A stretch of DNA of 64,000 bases from Acidovorax sp. RAC01 (GTDB lineage: Bacteria > Pseudomonadota > Gammaproteobacteria > Burkholderiales > Burkholderiaceae_C): contig NZ_CP016447.1 in the NCBI RefSeq assembly GCF_001714725.1, forward strand, positions 3,653,501 through 3,717,500, written 5' to 3'. The notes beneath the pieces are model-generated. The model ran no database searches, was not told where the DNA came from, and saw nothing but the letters and a program-made list of their open reading frames with translations. Of the stretch, positions 34,444 through 42,849 are shown piece by piece. Each line of letters opens with the position of its first letter. Within the stretch, counting starts at the first letter, position 1. A program made the position numbers and the translations under genes.

Positions 34444-35586
34444 TTGGCAACTGCAACTCAGAACTGCATAGCAGCGGTGTGCTTCATTCCGCTCGATGCG
34501 ACCGCACCCAAATTCTTCGGGTTCTCCGAGTTCCTTGCGGGCTTGGCGCTGATGGTGCTGGCCTGGACCATCGCAGACGTGCGATATCGCTTTCGCGTCA
34601 GGACTGCACCTATCCCGCTTCAAGGAATCACGTTTGCCGTCGTCGCCGGCGTCGGCGTTCTAACGTTGCTGACCGACCTCTGGCGCGCTGAGCAGTGGCT
34701 CGTGCCCCAAGGGGACTTGCTGACACCCGCTTCGTGGCAAGCGCTGCTCGGAGGGTTGTTCCTGCTGACGTTCCTGACCTGGACGTGGTTCGCGTTCATT
34801 CGACCGCCGACGTACGGTCGGTACAACGCGGAGCGCTTTGCGCAGACGCTGTACCGTTTCATCCTCAAGGGATCGCCGACTGAGCTGGCTGTCATAGCCG
34901 ACGAGTTGGCCCTGTCGGCCCGGTCGCTCGTGCGGCATGCGACAGATAGAGGACGCTTCAAGAACTTCGGCTACCAGCGTGAAGAGGAAAGGAAGCGGGT
35001 CCCTCCGAAGGTCGAGGCGTACGCGAATGACTTGCTGTTGCTGATCGCTGACAAGAGGCTCTGTCGTGCGATGGTTGAGTCGTCGCCGGGGACGGCGTTA
35101 GCGATCTTCCGGGCGATCGGTGAGACGACGAAGTACGGCGTCCAAGTCGAGACGTTCGGAAAGAACATCGTTTCAGAGGCCATAGCGAACAAGGACTCGT
35201 TCCTCTTCCACGAGGCGGAGGGCTACCACTCTGGCCTGATCGGGTATCACAAGCCGCTCAGCCAAGCGATGTTCTCGAACTACGACATGGTCGAGACGAT
35301 CGGCACTCTGCTCGACCCGGACTTCGCAGGCCAGAAGGAGTGGGACGCTGAGCAGTTGGGCGCCTACTGCCGAGCAGTCTTGATGGTTTGGGCTGCTGCC
35401 GGTTTCGATGACACCTTGTTAAGGTGGAAGATGAAACCGGAGGTGGTTCATGGAAAGAAGAAGGACATTCAGCCGCGAGTTCAAGCTCGAGGCGGTCAGG
35501 CTGGTCACCGAGCGTGGCGTGGCTGTGGCCCAGGCAGCCAAGGACCTGGACGTTCACGAGAACGTGCTGCGCAAGTGGGTTCGTGA
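34444..35586 (+). CDS. Membrane protein of unknown function, 3' end replaced by an IS
   Basis: Starts at TTG 34444 after GAGGAGGA. Three hydrophobic segments (about residues 24-44, 60-78, 97-116) precede a soluble region from about 120, with helices such as YNAERFAQTLYRFILKGSP. True homology should stop near 35388, residue 315, where the IS3 left end begins; the last 65 residues are read from IS DNA in the orfA antiframe. No downstream remainder is visible after the IS. The fold is a membrane anchor plus cytoplasmic domain, as in many phage-defence effectors, but the family is not recognised. Confidence 0.6.
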   Translation: MATATQNCIAAVCFIPLDATAPKFFGFSEFLAGLALMVLAWTIADVRYRFRVRTAPIPLQGITFAVVAGVGVLTLLTDLWRAEQWLVPQGDLLTPASWQALLGGLFLLTFLTWTWFAFIRPPTYGRYNAERFAQTLYRFILKGSPTELAVIADELALSARSLVRHATDRGRFKNFGYQREEERKRVPPKVEAYANDLLLLIADKRLCRAMVESSPGTALAIFRAIGETTKYGVQVETFGKNIVSEAIANKDSFLFHEAEGYHSGLIGYHKPLSQAMFSNYDMVETIGTLLDPDFAGQKEWDAEQLGAYCRAVLMVWAAAGFDDTLLRWKMKPEVVHGKKKDIQPRVQARGGQAGHRAWRGCGPGSQGPGRSRERAAQVGS

Positions 35587-35743
35587 GTTGCGAGAGGAGC
35601 CCCAGGAGGCGTTCCCTGGCAACGGCAAGCAGAAGGCCCAGGACGCGGAGATAGCGCGACTGCGCAAGGAGGTTGCCAAGCTCAAGATGGAGCGCGACAT
35701 CCTGAAAAAAGCCGCGGCCTACTTCGCGAAGGAGTCGATGTGA
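35450..35743 (+). CDS. IS3-family transposase OrfA
   Basis: 97 residues. HTH_Tnp_1 (FSREFKLEAVRLVTERGVAV) and a coiled coil (AEIARLRKEVAKLKMERD). An A6G slippery run (about 35705) precedes the overlap with orfB. Confidence 0.88.
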   Translation: MERRRTFSREFKLEAVRLVTERGVAVAQAAKDLDVHENVLRKWVRELREEPQEAFPGNGKQKAQDAEIARLRKEVAKLKMERDILKKAAAYFAKESM

Positions 35744-36597
35744 AGTTCGGCTTCGTGGCGAAACACCGAGGGGCCTGGCCGGTCAATCTGATGTGCGAGG
35801 CGCTCGGTGTCTCGCGGAGTGGCTTCTACGCGTGGCTCACGCGGCCCAGAAGCCGGCGCAGCCTCAGCGATGAGGTGTTGGGCACGCAGGTGCGTCAGAG
35901 CTTCGTGCACAGCGACCGCACCTACGGTGCGCGCCGGGTGTGGCACGACATGCTGGAGCAAGGTCAGTCCTGTGGGCTGCACCGCATCGAGCGGCTCATG
36001 CGAGAACAGGCACTGCGTGCCCGGCCCCGACGGCGTGGACTACCCAAAGACCGGGGTGAGCGCAGTACCGTGGCTGACAACGTGCTGGACCGTCAGTTCC
36101 AGGCCGATGGCCCGAACCAGAAGTGGGTGGCCGACTTCACCTATATCTGGACGGCCGAGGGCTGGCTGTATGTGGCGGCGGTGCTGGACCTGTACTCGCG
36201 GCGCATCGTCGGCTGGTCGATGCAGGAGAGCATGACCTCGCAGCTCGTGGTGGATGCGCTAATGATGGCCGTGTGGCGCCGGGGCAAGCCCGTGGCACTG
36301 TTGCACCACTCGGACCAGGGCAGCCAGTACACCAGCGAGCACTTCCAGAAGTTGCTGGACGAACAGGGCATCACTTGCAGCATGAGCAGGGCCGGCGAGG
36401 TCTGGGACAACTCGGCCATGGAGAGCTTCTTCAGCTCGCTCAAGACAGAGCGCACAGCCAGGAAGGTGTATCGAACGCGAGGGCAAGCCCGTTCAGACGT
36501 GTTCGATTACATCGAGTGCTTCTACAACCCGACGCGCCGACATTCGACCCTCGGCTATCTCAGTCCCGTACAGTTCGAGAAAGCTCAAGAAGCTTAG
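35740..36597 (+). CDS. IS3-family transposase OrfB (DDE domain)
   Basis: 285 residues from GTG 35740 (GTGA overlap with orfA). HTH_21 and rve domains with VADFTYIWT (Asp), HSDQGSQYTS (Asp) and DNSAMESFFSSLK (Glu). It ends in HSTLGYLSPVQFE. Intact. Confidence 0.9.
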   Translation: MKFGFVAKHRGAWPVNLMCEALGVSRSGFYAWLTRPRSRRSLSDEVLGTQVRQSFVHSDRTYGARRVWHDMLEQGQSCGLHRIERLMREQALRARPRRRGLPKDRGERSTVADNVLDRQFQADGPNQKWVADFTYIWTAEGWLYVAAVLDLYSRRIVGWSMQESMTSQLVVDALMMAVWRRGKPVALLHHSDQGSQYTSEHFQKLLDEQGITCSMSRAGEVWDNSAMESFFSSLKTERTARKVYRTRGQARSDVFDYIECFYNPTRRHSTLGYLSPVQFEKAQEA

Positions 36598-36702
36598 GTC
36601 GGTGTCAACGGAACCGGCAGCAGCCCAAACTTCTGAAGTCTGCCGCCCAAGTTACTGATTTAAAAAATCACGCTAATCCGGGGGAACAAATGGGGGAACA
36701 AG

Positions 36703-37275
36703 TTGAAAGCAAAAAACTCGGAAATGAGATTTGGTGGTTTTCTTTCGCTGATGGAACGACGAGATACGCCAATGCGAGCAAAAGAATTGATAGATGCCCT
36801 GAGCAAGAAACTGCAAACCAACTCTCAAACTAAACTCGCAGCGTTACTGGGCTTGTCGGTAGGTACTCTTACTAATTGGAAAACAAAAAATGAGGCTCTG
36901 AGCCCATTGCAGGTAGCTTCTGCGCTTGCTAAATCCAGGTCAGACGCCGTACACAAAGCCCAACTCGAGACGATCCAACCCATCGTCGAGTTCTATGCCA
37001 TCGAGAAGTGCCTATCCAAGAGAGAGGCCAGCTGGCAGATCTTCAGTGGTGGCAGGGAGGCGCTCCTATACGCCCAAGGCCTCAAAGCCATGCTTGAGGA
37101 CAGCTTTGGCATTTCCATCTTCTACGACTCCCGTGGGCAGGCCCTTTGTGTCGGCAAAGCCCGGGAGCAGACTCTTTGGAAGGAAATGAATCTCGCCTTC
37201 AGCAGAAAGCGTGATGTGCAGACCATTGCCCTGGTGCATCACTCTAAGCGCAACCAGGAGTTCAAACCTAGCTAA
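36703..37275 (+). CDS. HTH protein with GIY-YIG-like C-terminus, cut by an in-frame stop
   Basis: Reads from TTG 36703 (GGGGGA upstream) or ATG 36772 to TAA 37273. An HTH of the CI-repressor type is visible (TKLAALLGLSVGTLTNWKTK). A GIY-YIG-nuclease-like segment follows: GISIFYDSRGQALCVGKARE, then LWKEMNLAFSR. The frame continues without a shift for 59 more codons, so the TAA appears to interrupt a longer gene. It could be a recent nonsense mutation, a read-through site, or a truncated but active HTH protein. Confidence 0.65.
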   Translation: MKAKNSEMRFGGFLSLMERRDTPMRAKELIDALSKKLQTNSQTKLAALLGLSVGTLTNWKTKNEALSPLQVASALAKSRSDAVHKAQLETIQPIVEFYAIEKCLSKREASWQIFSGGREALLYAQGLKAMLEDSFGISIFYDSRGQALCVGKAREQTLWKEMNLAFSRKRDVQTIALVHHSKRNQEFKPS

Positions 37276-37452
37276 GAGAAGCTACGTCAGCCCAAAGACA
37301 CCAAGCTAGATTTGTTCGATCTCGCTTGGTACTTCAGCGCATGTATCGTTGACGATGGAATGATTGACGACCTGGAAGTTTTGATGGTAAAGAGCTTCGC
37401 GAACAACCTGCTCAACGTGCGTATGGAGACCTTTGCTCACTCCAAGGCATAG
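37276..37452 (+). pseudogene. Continuation of the HTH/GIY-YIG-like gene after the stop
   Basis: In the same frame, 37276-37452 encodes LDLFDLAWYFSACIVDDGMI, then DDLEVLMVKSFANNLLN and ends at TAG. The YFSA.IVDD.MIDDLE..LV..FANNLLN pattern is what follows in intact GIY-YIG-like relatives as I remember them. The gene therefore looks interrupted by one stop codon. Confidence 0.6.
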
Positions 37453-37953
37453 GTTTTAGAAAACATCAAAATCAGTACATACGCATGTATCTGATTATAA
37501 AATCCACATGACTTTCAAGAGCATGTAATAACCCAGCACCGAGCCTTTATAAAGGCAGCGGTATAGAGCACCCACACCGGTGACCTCATTGCCATAACAG
37601 AGAGCCTTATCACCCAATAGGGGTTCAAGCATCTAGGCTTGGTTGCTCTCATCTAGCGAATGCTTGTTCGCTGTGTAACAGCCTATCAGTAATTTTTTAC
37701 TGTGAACCTCCCTATGTTATGGATAAGAACAAGGTAGGTGTAGCAAGGTGCATGTAGGAGTGGATGACTCATTGGACCTGCGGTCATGTAATCCCTCTCT
37801 CAAATAGCACAGGAATAAACACGCGCACTTACCGTTTCTCACCGTAGTGAGTAATCAGCGCGCCTAAACGCACTGCATTTCCTCCTTGTTTATATCTATA
37901 GCATTCCCCTTTGAGGGGCATTTTTACTTTTGACATCGAGAAAGGGTATTACC
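37453..37953. other. Mobilisation-region intergenic DNA
   Basis: 500 bp without genes between the GIY-YIG-like gene and the relaxase. It contains an imperfect palindrome at 37471-37495 (ATCAGTACAT, then ATGTATCTGAT), a MOBQ-like oriT at 37820-37856, and a small CCCCT/AGGGG hairpin followed by T5 at 37906-37924, just before the relaxase ribosome binding site. Confidence 0.6.
37820..37856 (-). other. Probable origin of transfer (oriT), MOBQ/RSF1010 type
   Basis: On the minus strand a CTCAC/GTGAG inverted repeat (37838-37851) is followed directly by GAGAAACGGTAAGTGCGC. Hairpin plus nick region GTAAGTGCGC is the layout of RSF1010/pTF1-type oriTs recognised by MobA/MobL relaxases. Such a relaxase gene starts about 100 bp away. 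The nick would fall near 37823. Confidence 0.7.
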
Positions 37954-38649
37954 ATGACATATCACCTCAGCGTGAAGACGGGAGGCAAGGGCGCTGCAGG
38001 GCGCCATGCAAAATACATCGGACGTCGCGGAGCCTTTGAGAGCAAAAGCGAAGACCTCGTGGATACATTCTCCGGCAACCTTCCGGGTTGGACCAGTGGC
38101 GATACCACCAAATTCTGGCAGACCGCCGACAAGTACGAGCGTAGCAACGCTGCCGTGTACCGCGAGTACGAGGGCGCCTTGCCAGCCGAACTAACCCATA
38201 CACAAATGCGCGAGGCTCTCGAGGAGTGGATGCAGCACGTCGCACCCAATAAACCCTATGAAGTTGCCATCCATGAGCCCGTTGCCGCCCTTGGTGGAGT
38301 GCCACAACCGCATTTTCATGCGATGGTTTCGGATCGGGTACTCGATGGAATCGACCGACCGGCGGAGCTGCATTTTCGACGCTACAACCCCAAGAAGCCG
38401 GAAGCAGGGGGCAGTAAAAAAGACAGCGGTGGCCGCACACCCTTGGCCTTGCGCAACGAGTTGAAGGAAACACGCAAAGCGTTTGCCGATCTCTTGAACC
38501 GGCATTTGACAGCGAATGGACATGCCCCGCGCCTCGATCATCGAAGCCACCAGGAGCGAGGACTCTCCGCCGAGCCGGGGCGGCACCTCGGACCTGCCAG
38601 GGTCCAGCGACTGCGGACGACCCAAGCGCAGTTTTCGACATCGCCGTAG
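37954..38649 (+). CDS. MobA/MobL-family relaxase, short form
   Basis: 231 residues from ATG 37954 (GAGAAAGGG upstream); an in-frame TTG at 37930 is possible. The relaxase domain shows YHLSVKTGGKGAAGRHAKYI (with the probable catalytic Tyr), WQTADKYERSNAAVYREYEG, the metal motif PQPHFHAMVSDR, FRRYNPKKPEAGGSKKD and HGHAPRLDHRSHQERG. Family members usually continue with several hundred more residues; this one stops after HLGP plus about 20 residues. The nicking domain is complete, so it may still act on the adjacent oriT or be a truncated relic. Confidence 0.8.
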   Translation: MTYHLSVKTGGKGAAGRHAKYIGRRGAFESKSEDLVDTFSGNLPGWTSGDTTKFWQTADKYERSNAAVYREYEGALPAELTHTQMREALEEWMQHVAPNKPYEVAIHEPVAALGGVPQPHFHAMVSDRVLDGIDRPAELHFRRYNPKKPEAGGSKKDSGGRTPLALRNELKETRKAFADLLNRHLTANGHAPRLDHRSHQERGLSAEPGRHLGPARVQRLRTTQAQFSTSP

Positions 38650-38653
38650 GCTA

Positions 38654-38697
38654 AAAACAAGGAATTTCTGCGTCCGGACGCAGAAATTCCTTGTTTT
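38654..38697. repeat. 44-bp perfect palindrome
   Basis: Two 22-bp arms with no spacer; the left arm begins AAAACAAGGAATTTC and the centre is CGTCCGGACG. It starts 4 bp after the relaxase stop. There is no T-run after it as in an ordinary terminator, though each flank has T4/A4. It could be a bidirectional terminator, a hairpin recombination site or the scar of a rearrangement that shortened the relaxase. Confidence 0.9.
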
Positions 38698-39129
38698 GAG
38701 ACACAGAAGCCTTCAATTTTTGCTCGAAAAATACGCTGTCAGCCCAAGTGTCTACAAAGTTCTTGGCGGTCTTGCAGCGCGAACTGCACCAGATCGATCT
38801 GCGCCTCACGTCCAAGGTGTTCCAAGGAGCGCCGTCACACGCCAAAGGACTAAAGGTAGGTGGATTGGTAGAACGGCGAACACCACCCCGAGCAACTTGG
38901 CTGCAGGTCGGCGGAGAAAAGCCTGCCGCCTCAGTCGTCCATCGGCATCCTGCAGCGTGCATTGAGCATCACGAGTCACTGTCCGACCAATCGCCACAAT
39001 GGTAATGTGGGTTCAGATGATGTCCATTGGAATCCAAAAACGTCCAACCTGATCCAGTGTTCATTGGTAGAAAGGATGGAGCGCAGGTCCCTGGCAAAAT
39101 CCGCAGCCCAACTCGTGGTGAAGGCGATC
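38698..39129. other. Region between palindrome and integrase-like gene
   Basis: 430 bp without a recognised gene. An open frame runs through 38748-39005, but it resembles nothing I know and lacks a ribosome binding site. The sequence just before 39130 supplies AAGG for the integrase-like gene. Confidence 0.4.
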
Positions 39130-40368
39130 ATGGCTCGGAAAGCGAAGGACTTAACTGCCCTTGAAGTGTCACGACTGACCTGCCAGGGCCACCATGCCGT
39201 GGGAGGCGTTGCAGGGCTTTACTTGTATGTCACGGGCTCTGGTGCGAGATCCTGGGTGCTGCGCATCATGATCGGCGACAGGCGGCGGCACATGGGTCTT
39301 GGGAGTTTTCCGGAGGTTACGCTCGCGCAAGCCCGATCAAAGGCCCTTGAAGCCAAAGGCTGGCTGGATCAAGGGGTCGATCCGATTGAGCGTCGCACCG
39401 CACTCATGACCTCTTTGAAAGCTCAGCAGGTGCGACCCATGACTTTCGAGCAGGCAGCTAATGCCTACATCGCAACACGCGAGAGTGAATGGAAGAACCT
39501 CAAGCACCGCAGTCAGTGGTCTTCCACCCTCAAGACCTACGCATATCCTCATATTGGAAACACGGCAGTTCACGACGTATCGACTGAGCAGGTACTGTCC
39601 ATCCTCAAACCGATATGGACCACCAAAGCAGAGACAGCTTCGCGCCTTCGGGGGCGGATTGAAGCAGTACTCGATTGGACAATCGTTGGGGGACAGCGTA
39701 GTGGCGACAATCCAGCTCGATGGAGAGGTCACCTAGACGCGTTGCTGCCTCGACCATCCAAAGCCCGGGAGATCCAACTCCACGGCGGACATCCGGTCAC
39801 CAACATGCCAGAGTTCATGTGCAACCTCCGCCGTCGCCCAGGAACTGCAGCACGTGCCCTCGAGTTTTGCATTCTCACTGCAGTCCCTAGCGATTGGGTG
39901 CTCATGGCCCGATGGAGTGAGATTGATTTGAGAGCTGGTGTCTGGACGGTGCCCGCTGAGCGTGGGGCGTTGGATGAACCGTATCGAATCCCACTTAGTA
40001 GTAGTGCGATATCTGTACTGAAGTCAGAGGTGCTTCACATTCCGCCTGACACTCGCTTGGTCTTTGCAAAGGACAAAGAATCATCCCTCTCAGAGGCGAT
40101 ACTGGTTGACGTATTGAAACGGTTGAGTCTGGAGCTCTATCCCGATGACTTCAGGCGCACTTTCCGAGACTGGGCTGTTAATAAGGCCCGGTACCCCCAG
40201 AAACTCGTAGATATTTCATTGGCGAGTGCTGCCAAGAGAAATGAAAAATCATTAAAACCTGATGACGTTGAATTGGGACATAGAAGGGAAATGATGAACG
40301 AATGGGATCAATTTATCATGCAAAAAGCGTCGAAGATCGCTTTTCCGTTTGCTTTGAGAGCCTTTTAA
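39130..40368 (+). CDS. P4-type integrase homologue lacking catalytic residues
   Basis: 412 residues from ATG 39130, the usual start of this family (MARKAKDLTALEVSRL); the frame is open upstream. N-terminal DUF4102 arm-binding domain (LYLYVTGSGARSWVL, then MGLGSFPEVTLAQARSKA), SAM-like core-binding domain and a catalytic-domain fold are present. The active site is gone: the first Arg (usual AARSGE) reads AVPSDW, the HGFR box reads DDFR, LAH reads LAS, and the Tyr position (usual AAYRR) reads KSLKP. The gene is otherwise full length, which argues for a retained non-recombinase role. Confidence 0.82.
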   Translation: MARKAKDLTALEVSRLTCQGHHAVGGVAGLYLYVTGSGARSWVLRIMIGDRRRHMGLGSFPEVTLAQARSKALEAKGWLDQGVDPIERRTALMTSLKAQQVRPMTFEQAANAYIATRESEWKNLKHRSQWSSTLKTYAYPHIGNTAVHDVSTEQVLSILKPIWTTKAETASRLRGRIEAVLDWTIVGGQRSGDNPARWRGHLDALLPRPSKAREIQLHGGHPVTNMPEFMCNLRRRPGTAARALEFCILTAVPSDWVLMARWSEIDLRAGVWTVPAERGALDEPYRIPLSSSAISVLKSEVLHIPPDTRLVFAKDKESSLSEAILVDVLKRLSLELYPDDFRRTFRDWAVNKARYPQKLVDISLASAAKRNEKSLKPDDVELGHRREMMNEWDQFIMQKASKIAFPFALRAF

Positions 40369-40371
40369 TCT

Positions 40372-41505
40372 ATGAGTTCAGCCTACAAGGATGCCTCCAG
40401 TCGATTGGAGAAAATCGCTGGAAAATGCGGCTTGGCCCCTGAAAAGGTGCTCGCTAATTTATTGGAGCACGGTTTCAAGTTTTATGTGCAGATCCCGAGT
40501 GACCTTGTTGCGGTAGCTGTTAATAAACAGATCTTCGATGGCCATGGTGTGGATAACCGGCAAGCGTATGCAGTGCTGAATCACATCAGGCCATTCGTTC
40601 TGAAGTCAGCTCGGATGCTTGAGATTGATGCCGCAGGATTGCTGAACTTCAAGGATTTTTGGTGCACGGATTTTGCAATCGCTCTTCAACTCGAGGCGAA
40701 GCGCTGGGCTGCCTGCGATATTTTTTCAAGTTCGGCTGAAACTGGCCGCCGCCTCACATTGGGTGGTACAAATATCATTCTGCAACTCCGCCCATCCCCT
40801 GAAGAGTATTTTGGGGAGCGTTATAGTGATCTCCGGACTGCGGAGCCAATTCAGGTAACCGTTGATAATCTTCATGTGCATCCAGAGAAGGTGGGTGATG
40901 CGGAAGCTTTATTACATGTTGACGGCAAAGAAGTAGATCCTCTATTGGATTTGAGCCCAGTTTACTATACGAAGGCTTTGATCGTGCTGTGGGATATCTT
41001 TAGGGAGACCTGGTTCCTTCGAGACCTAACAGTTCAGGAAGTCCGTGATTGGAAACGCTCAGCCATCGTTGAATTGAAAGCCAGGTCGGAAGTTTTTAAT
41101 TCGGCAAATTCAAGTGAAACAGCATTAAAATTTATTACTCCCCGTGACCTTGATTTGTTTAAACGAGAGTGGACAGATGGCGTTGTAAAGCCCGCCGGGA
41201 GCGGCGAGATTGATCCTCGTTTCGATTGTTTATTAAAAGCCTCGGATCATTTTTGGAAGCCGTATTTTGAAAAATCTGCTAAAAGTAATGGGCAAGTAAA
41301 AATTAAGAAGGCGAGCCAGAAAAATATTGCTCAGTACATTCTGGATTCCAATGGTGAACTGTTCACTCAGGTTGAGAGTAAAGTGGCGGCTATGATTATT
41401 AATCCTTTTCCTGATCTTGCAAAGCGGAAGAATCGCAAGAAGCCTTTGGAGGTAATCAAGCAGAATAAAACAATATTTGGTCCTAAGGTGCTGTCCGATT
41501 TATGA
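40372..41505 (+). CDS. Unknown AT-rich island protein next to the inactive integrase
   Basis: 377 residues, beginning 3 bp after the integrase-like stop, so almost certainly co-expressed. No transmembrane segment or signal peptide. N-terminal helices (RLEKIAGKCGLAPEKVLANL), a middle with beta-rich stretches (LTLGGTNIILQLRP), and a Lys-rich C-terminus (AKRKNRKKPLEVIKQNK). Codon use is AT-richer than the host genes, a sign of transfer. Family not recognised; it may need the inactive integrase as a DNA-binding partner. Confidence 0.6.
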   Translation: MSSAYKDASSRLEKIAGKCGLAPEKVLANLLEHGFKFYVQIPSDLVAVAVNKQIFDGHGVDNRQAYAVLNHIRPFVLKSARMLEIDAAGLLNFKDFWCTDFAIALQLEAKRWAACDIFSSSAETGRRLTLGGTNIILQLRPSPEEYFGERYSDLRTAEPIQVTVDNLHVHPEKVGDAEALLHVDGKEVDPLLDLSPVYYTKALIVLWDIFRETWFLRDLTVQEVRDWKRSAIVELKARSEVFNSANSSETALKFITPRDLDLFKREWTDGVVKPAGSGEIDPRFDCLLKASDHFWKPYFEKSAKSNGQVKIKKASQKNIAQYILDSNGELFTQVESKVAAMIINPFPDLAKRKNRKKPLEVIKQNKTIFGPKVLSDL

Positions 41506-42430
41506 TGCCTGTATTGCCAGAAATTTTCTGATCTCATCAGCCTCGCAGTGGAAAATTGTGGTTGAGCGCAATGTCTGCAACTCCATTGTCAATGTTCTGC
41601 CCAAACGACAAACAGACCAAGAGCCTGTTGAGCCAAAATTGATGAATTCGCGTGAGAGGGTCTTTACACCACGCGCCGAGGCGAGACTTGATGTGCTCGA
41701 TTCGGATCATGCCGACCTCACATGCCGATTGGGGCTGAGCGCCGAGTTCGCCTCGTTTTGATGTCCTGTTGCCGCCTGCCGACGTACTCCCCGCATCTGT
41801 CGTACCGAGGCGCGCGGCGTCTTCTACACATTGGGCAAAGTCCAACAGCTTTAGAAGTGTTCCAGGGGTCTTCACGAGGTCATGGTAGCAAGCCTTTCCA
41901 TGCCCGGACTCGTTATTGATCACTTGAAACGCGCGTTCGACCTTGGCACCGATGGGGGCGTTGACCAGCACAGCTTGTCATGGATTTGCGGTTCGCGCGC
42001 TTGTGTGCTGCATCTTGCGCTTGCCGTACTGTTTGACTGCATGCCCGTTGACTTCGATGCCCTACTGGTCATCGCGCTAGCTCATTCCCTGCTGGTTCAC
42101 GTCGGCCACAAAATCTGTATGTCTCCACGCACAAACACATGCGCTTGAATCACGTCCTTGAAGTTGGCCGCTTTGCTCACAGCCGAGCATGAGCCCCAAA
42201 CCCGGATCTCCCCTTGTGCGCCTGCTATTTCTGAGATCCCAGTGGCTGCCCTATTGGTCAGGTACTTCGTTGGGGACTCGTCGGATTCAATTGCTTAGAT
42301 TGCTTCTTCGTCACATCTCACCGGGGTGCCAGAGTTTTGCAATTCCCCCTTGGTGACAAGCCTGACCGGGGTCATTGAGCGCATGCGGTCCTCTATGGAT
42401 GACTAGCCGTTTGCTGACCTCTTCAGCTCA
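41506..42430 (-). pseudogene. Decayed IS5-family-like transposase remnant
   Basis: Minus-strand peptide GAKVERAFQVINNESGHGKA, then YHDLVKTPGTLLKLLDFAQ, resembles the IS5-family C-terminal pattern (RVEHPFRVIK..FG..K.RY.GL.KN...L). Upstream, 41980-42300 holds further fragments (ADVNQQG, KQYGKRKMQ) interrupted by several stops and frame changes. No intact gene is present in this 1.1-kb gap before alpA. Confidence 0.5.
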
Positions 42431-42619
42431 TCTCCTCGTATATGGCGGCAGAGATCTTTAGTTGCCAGGAAAGCAGAGTAAGAACCAAGAAGTTGTATGC
42501 CCGGCTCGTAGGCTTACGTGGCCTATGCTCACAGTTCTGGTGTTTTATACAGTGAAAATTCAGAAGATGACGCTAAGTTGAGCTTTGGCGACCATTGAGT
42601 CTCTTTGAAAGGAGTCGCA

Positions 42620-42847
42620 ATGACCACAACAACTTCCGGCATCTGCCGGCTTAAGGAGCTCATCGCTCTCACCGGCTTAGGCCGTTCCACGATCTACGCC
42701 AAGGGGAACCCCCGCAGTCGTCAGTATGACGAGAAGTTCCCGCGGAGAGTGCGCTTGGGGACCGCCAATAGCCGATCTGTCGGCTGGCCTCGGGCGGAGG
42801 TGATCGCGTGGCTCGATCTCACAGCAACATCGAGGCGTGTGGTGTGA
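42620..42847 (+). CDS. alpA: AlpA-family DNA-binding regulator
   Basis: 75 residues from ATG 42620 (AAAGGAG upstream). MerR-like HTH: RLKELIALTGLGRSTIYAKG, then FPRRVRLGTANSRSVGWPRA and EVIAWLD. AlpA proteins of P4-like islands activate excision or replication genes. It sits directly before the DUF3987-type gene, 2 bp apart. Confidence 0.85.
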   Translation: MTTTTSGICRLKELIALTGLGRSTIYAKGNPRSRQYDEKFPRRVRLGTANSRSVGWPRAEVIAWLDLTATSRRVV

Positions 42848-42849
42848 CT

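Larger units (their letters stand above)
35389..36627 (+). mobile_element. IS3-family insertion sequence (third copy)
   Basis: A 1.24-kb element with long inverted ends: left TGGGCTGCTGCCGGTTTCG, right reverse-complemented TGGGCTGCTGCCGGTTCCG, both continuing to TGACACC. It interrupts the membrane-protein gene before it. No clean 3-bp target duplication: the bases beyond both ends (GTT and AAC) extend the symmetry instead. Confidence 0.88.

Noticed and set aside
37906..37924. A strong terminator before the relaxase
   Set aside because: The stem is only five base pairs and lies just upstream of the relaxase ribosome binding site, so it is at most weak; I mention it only in the intergenic entry.
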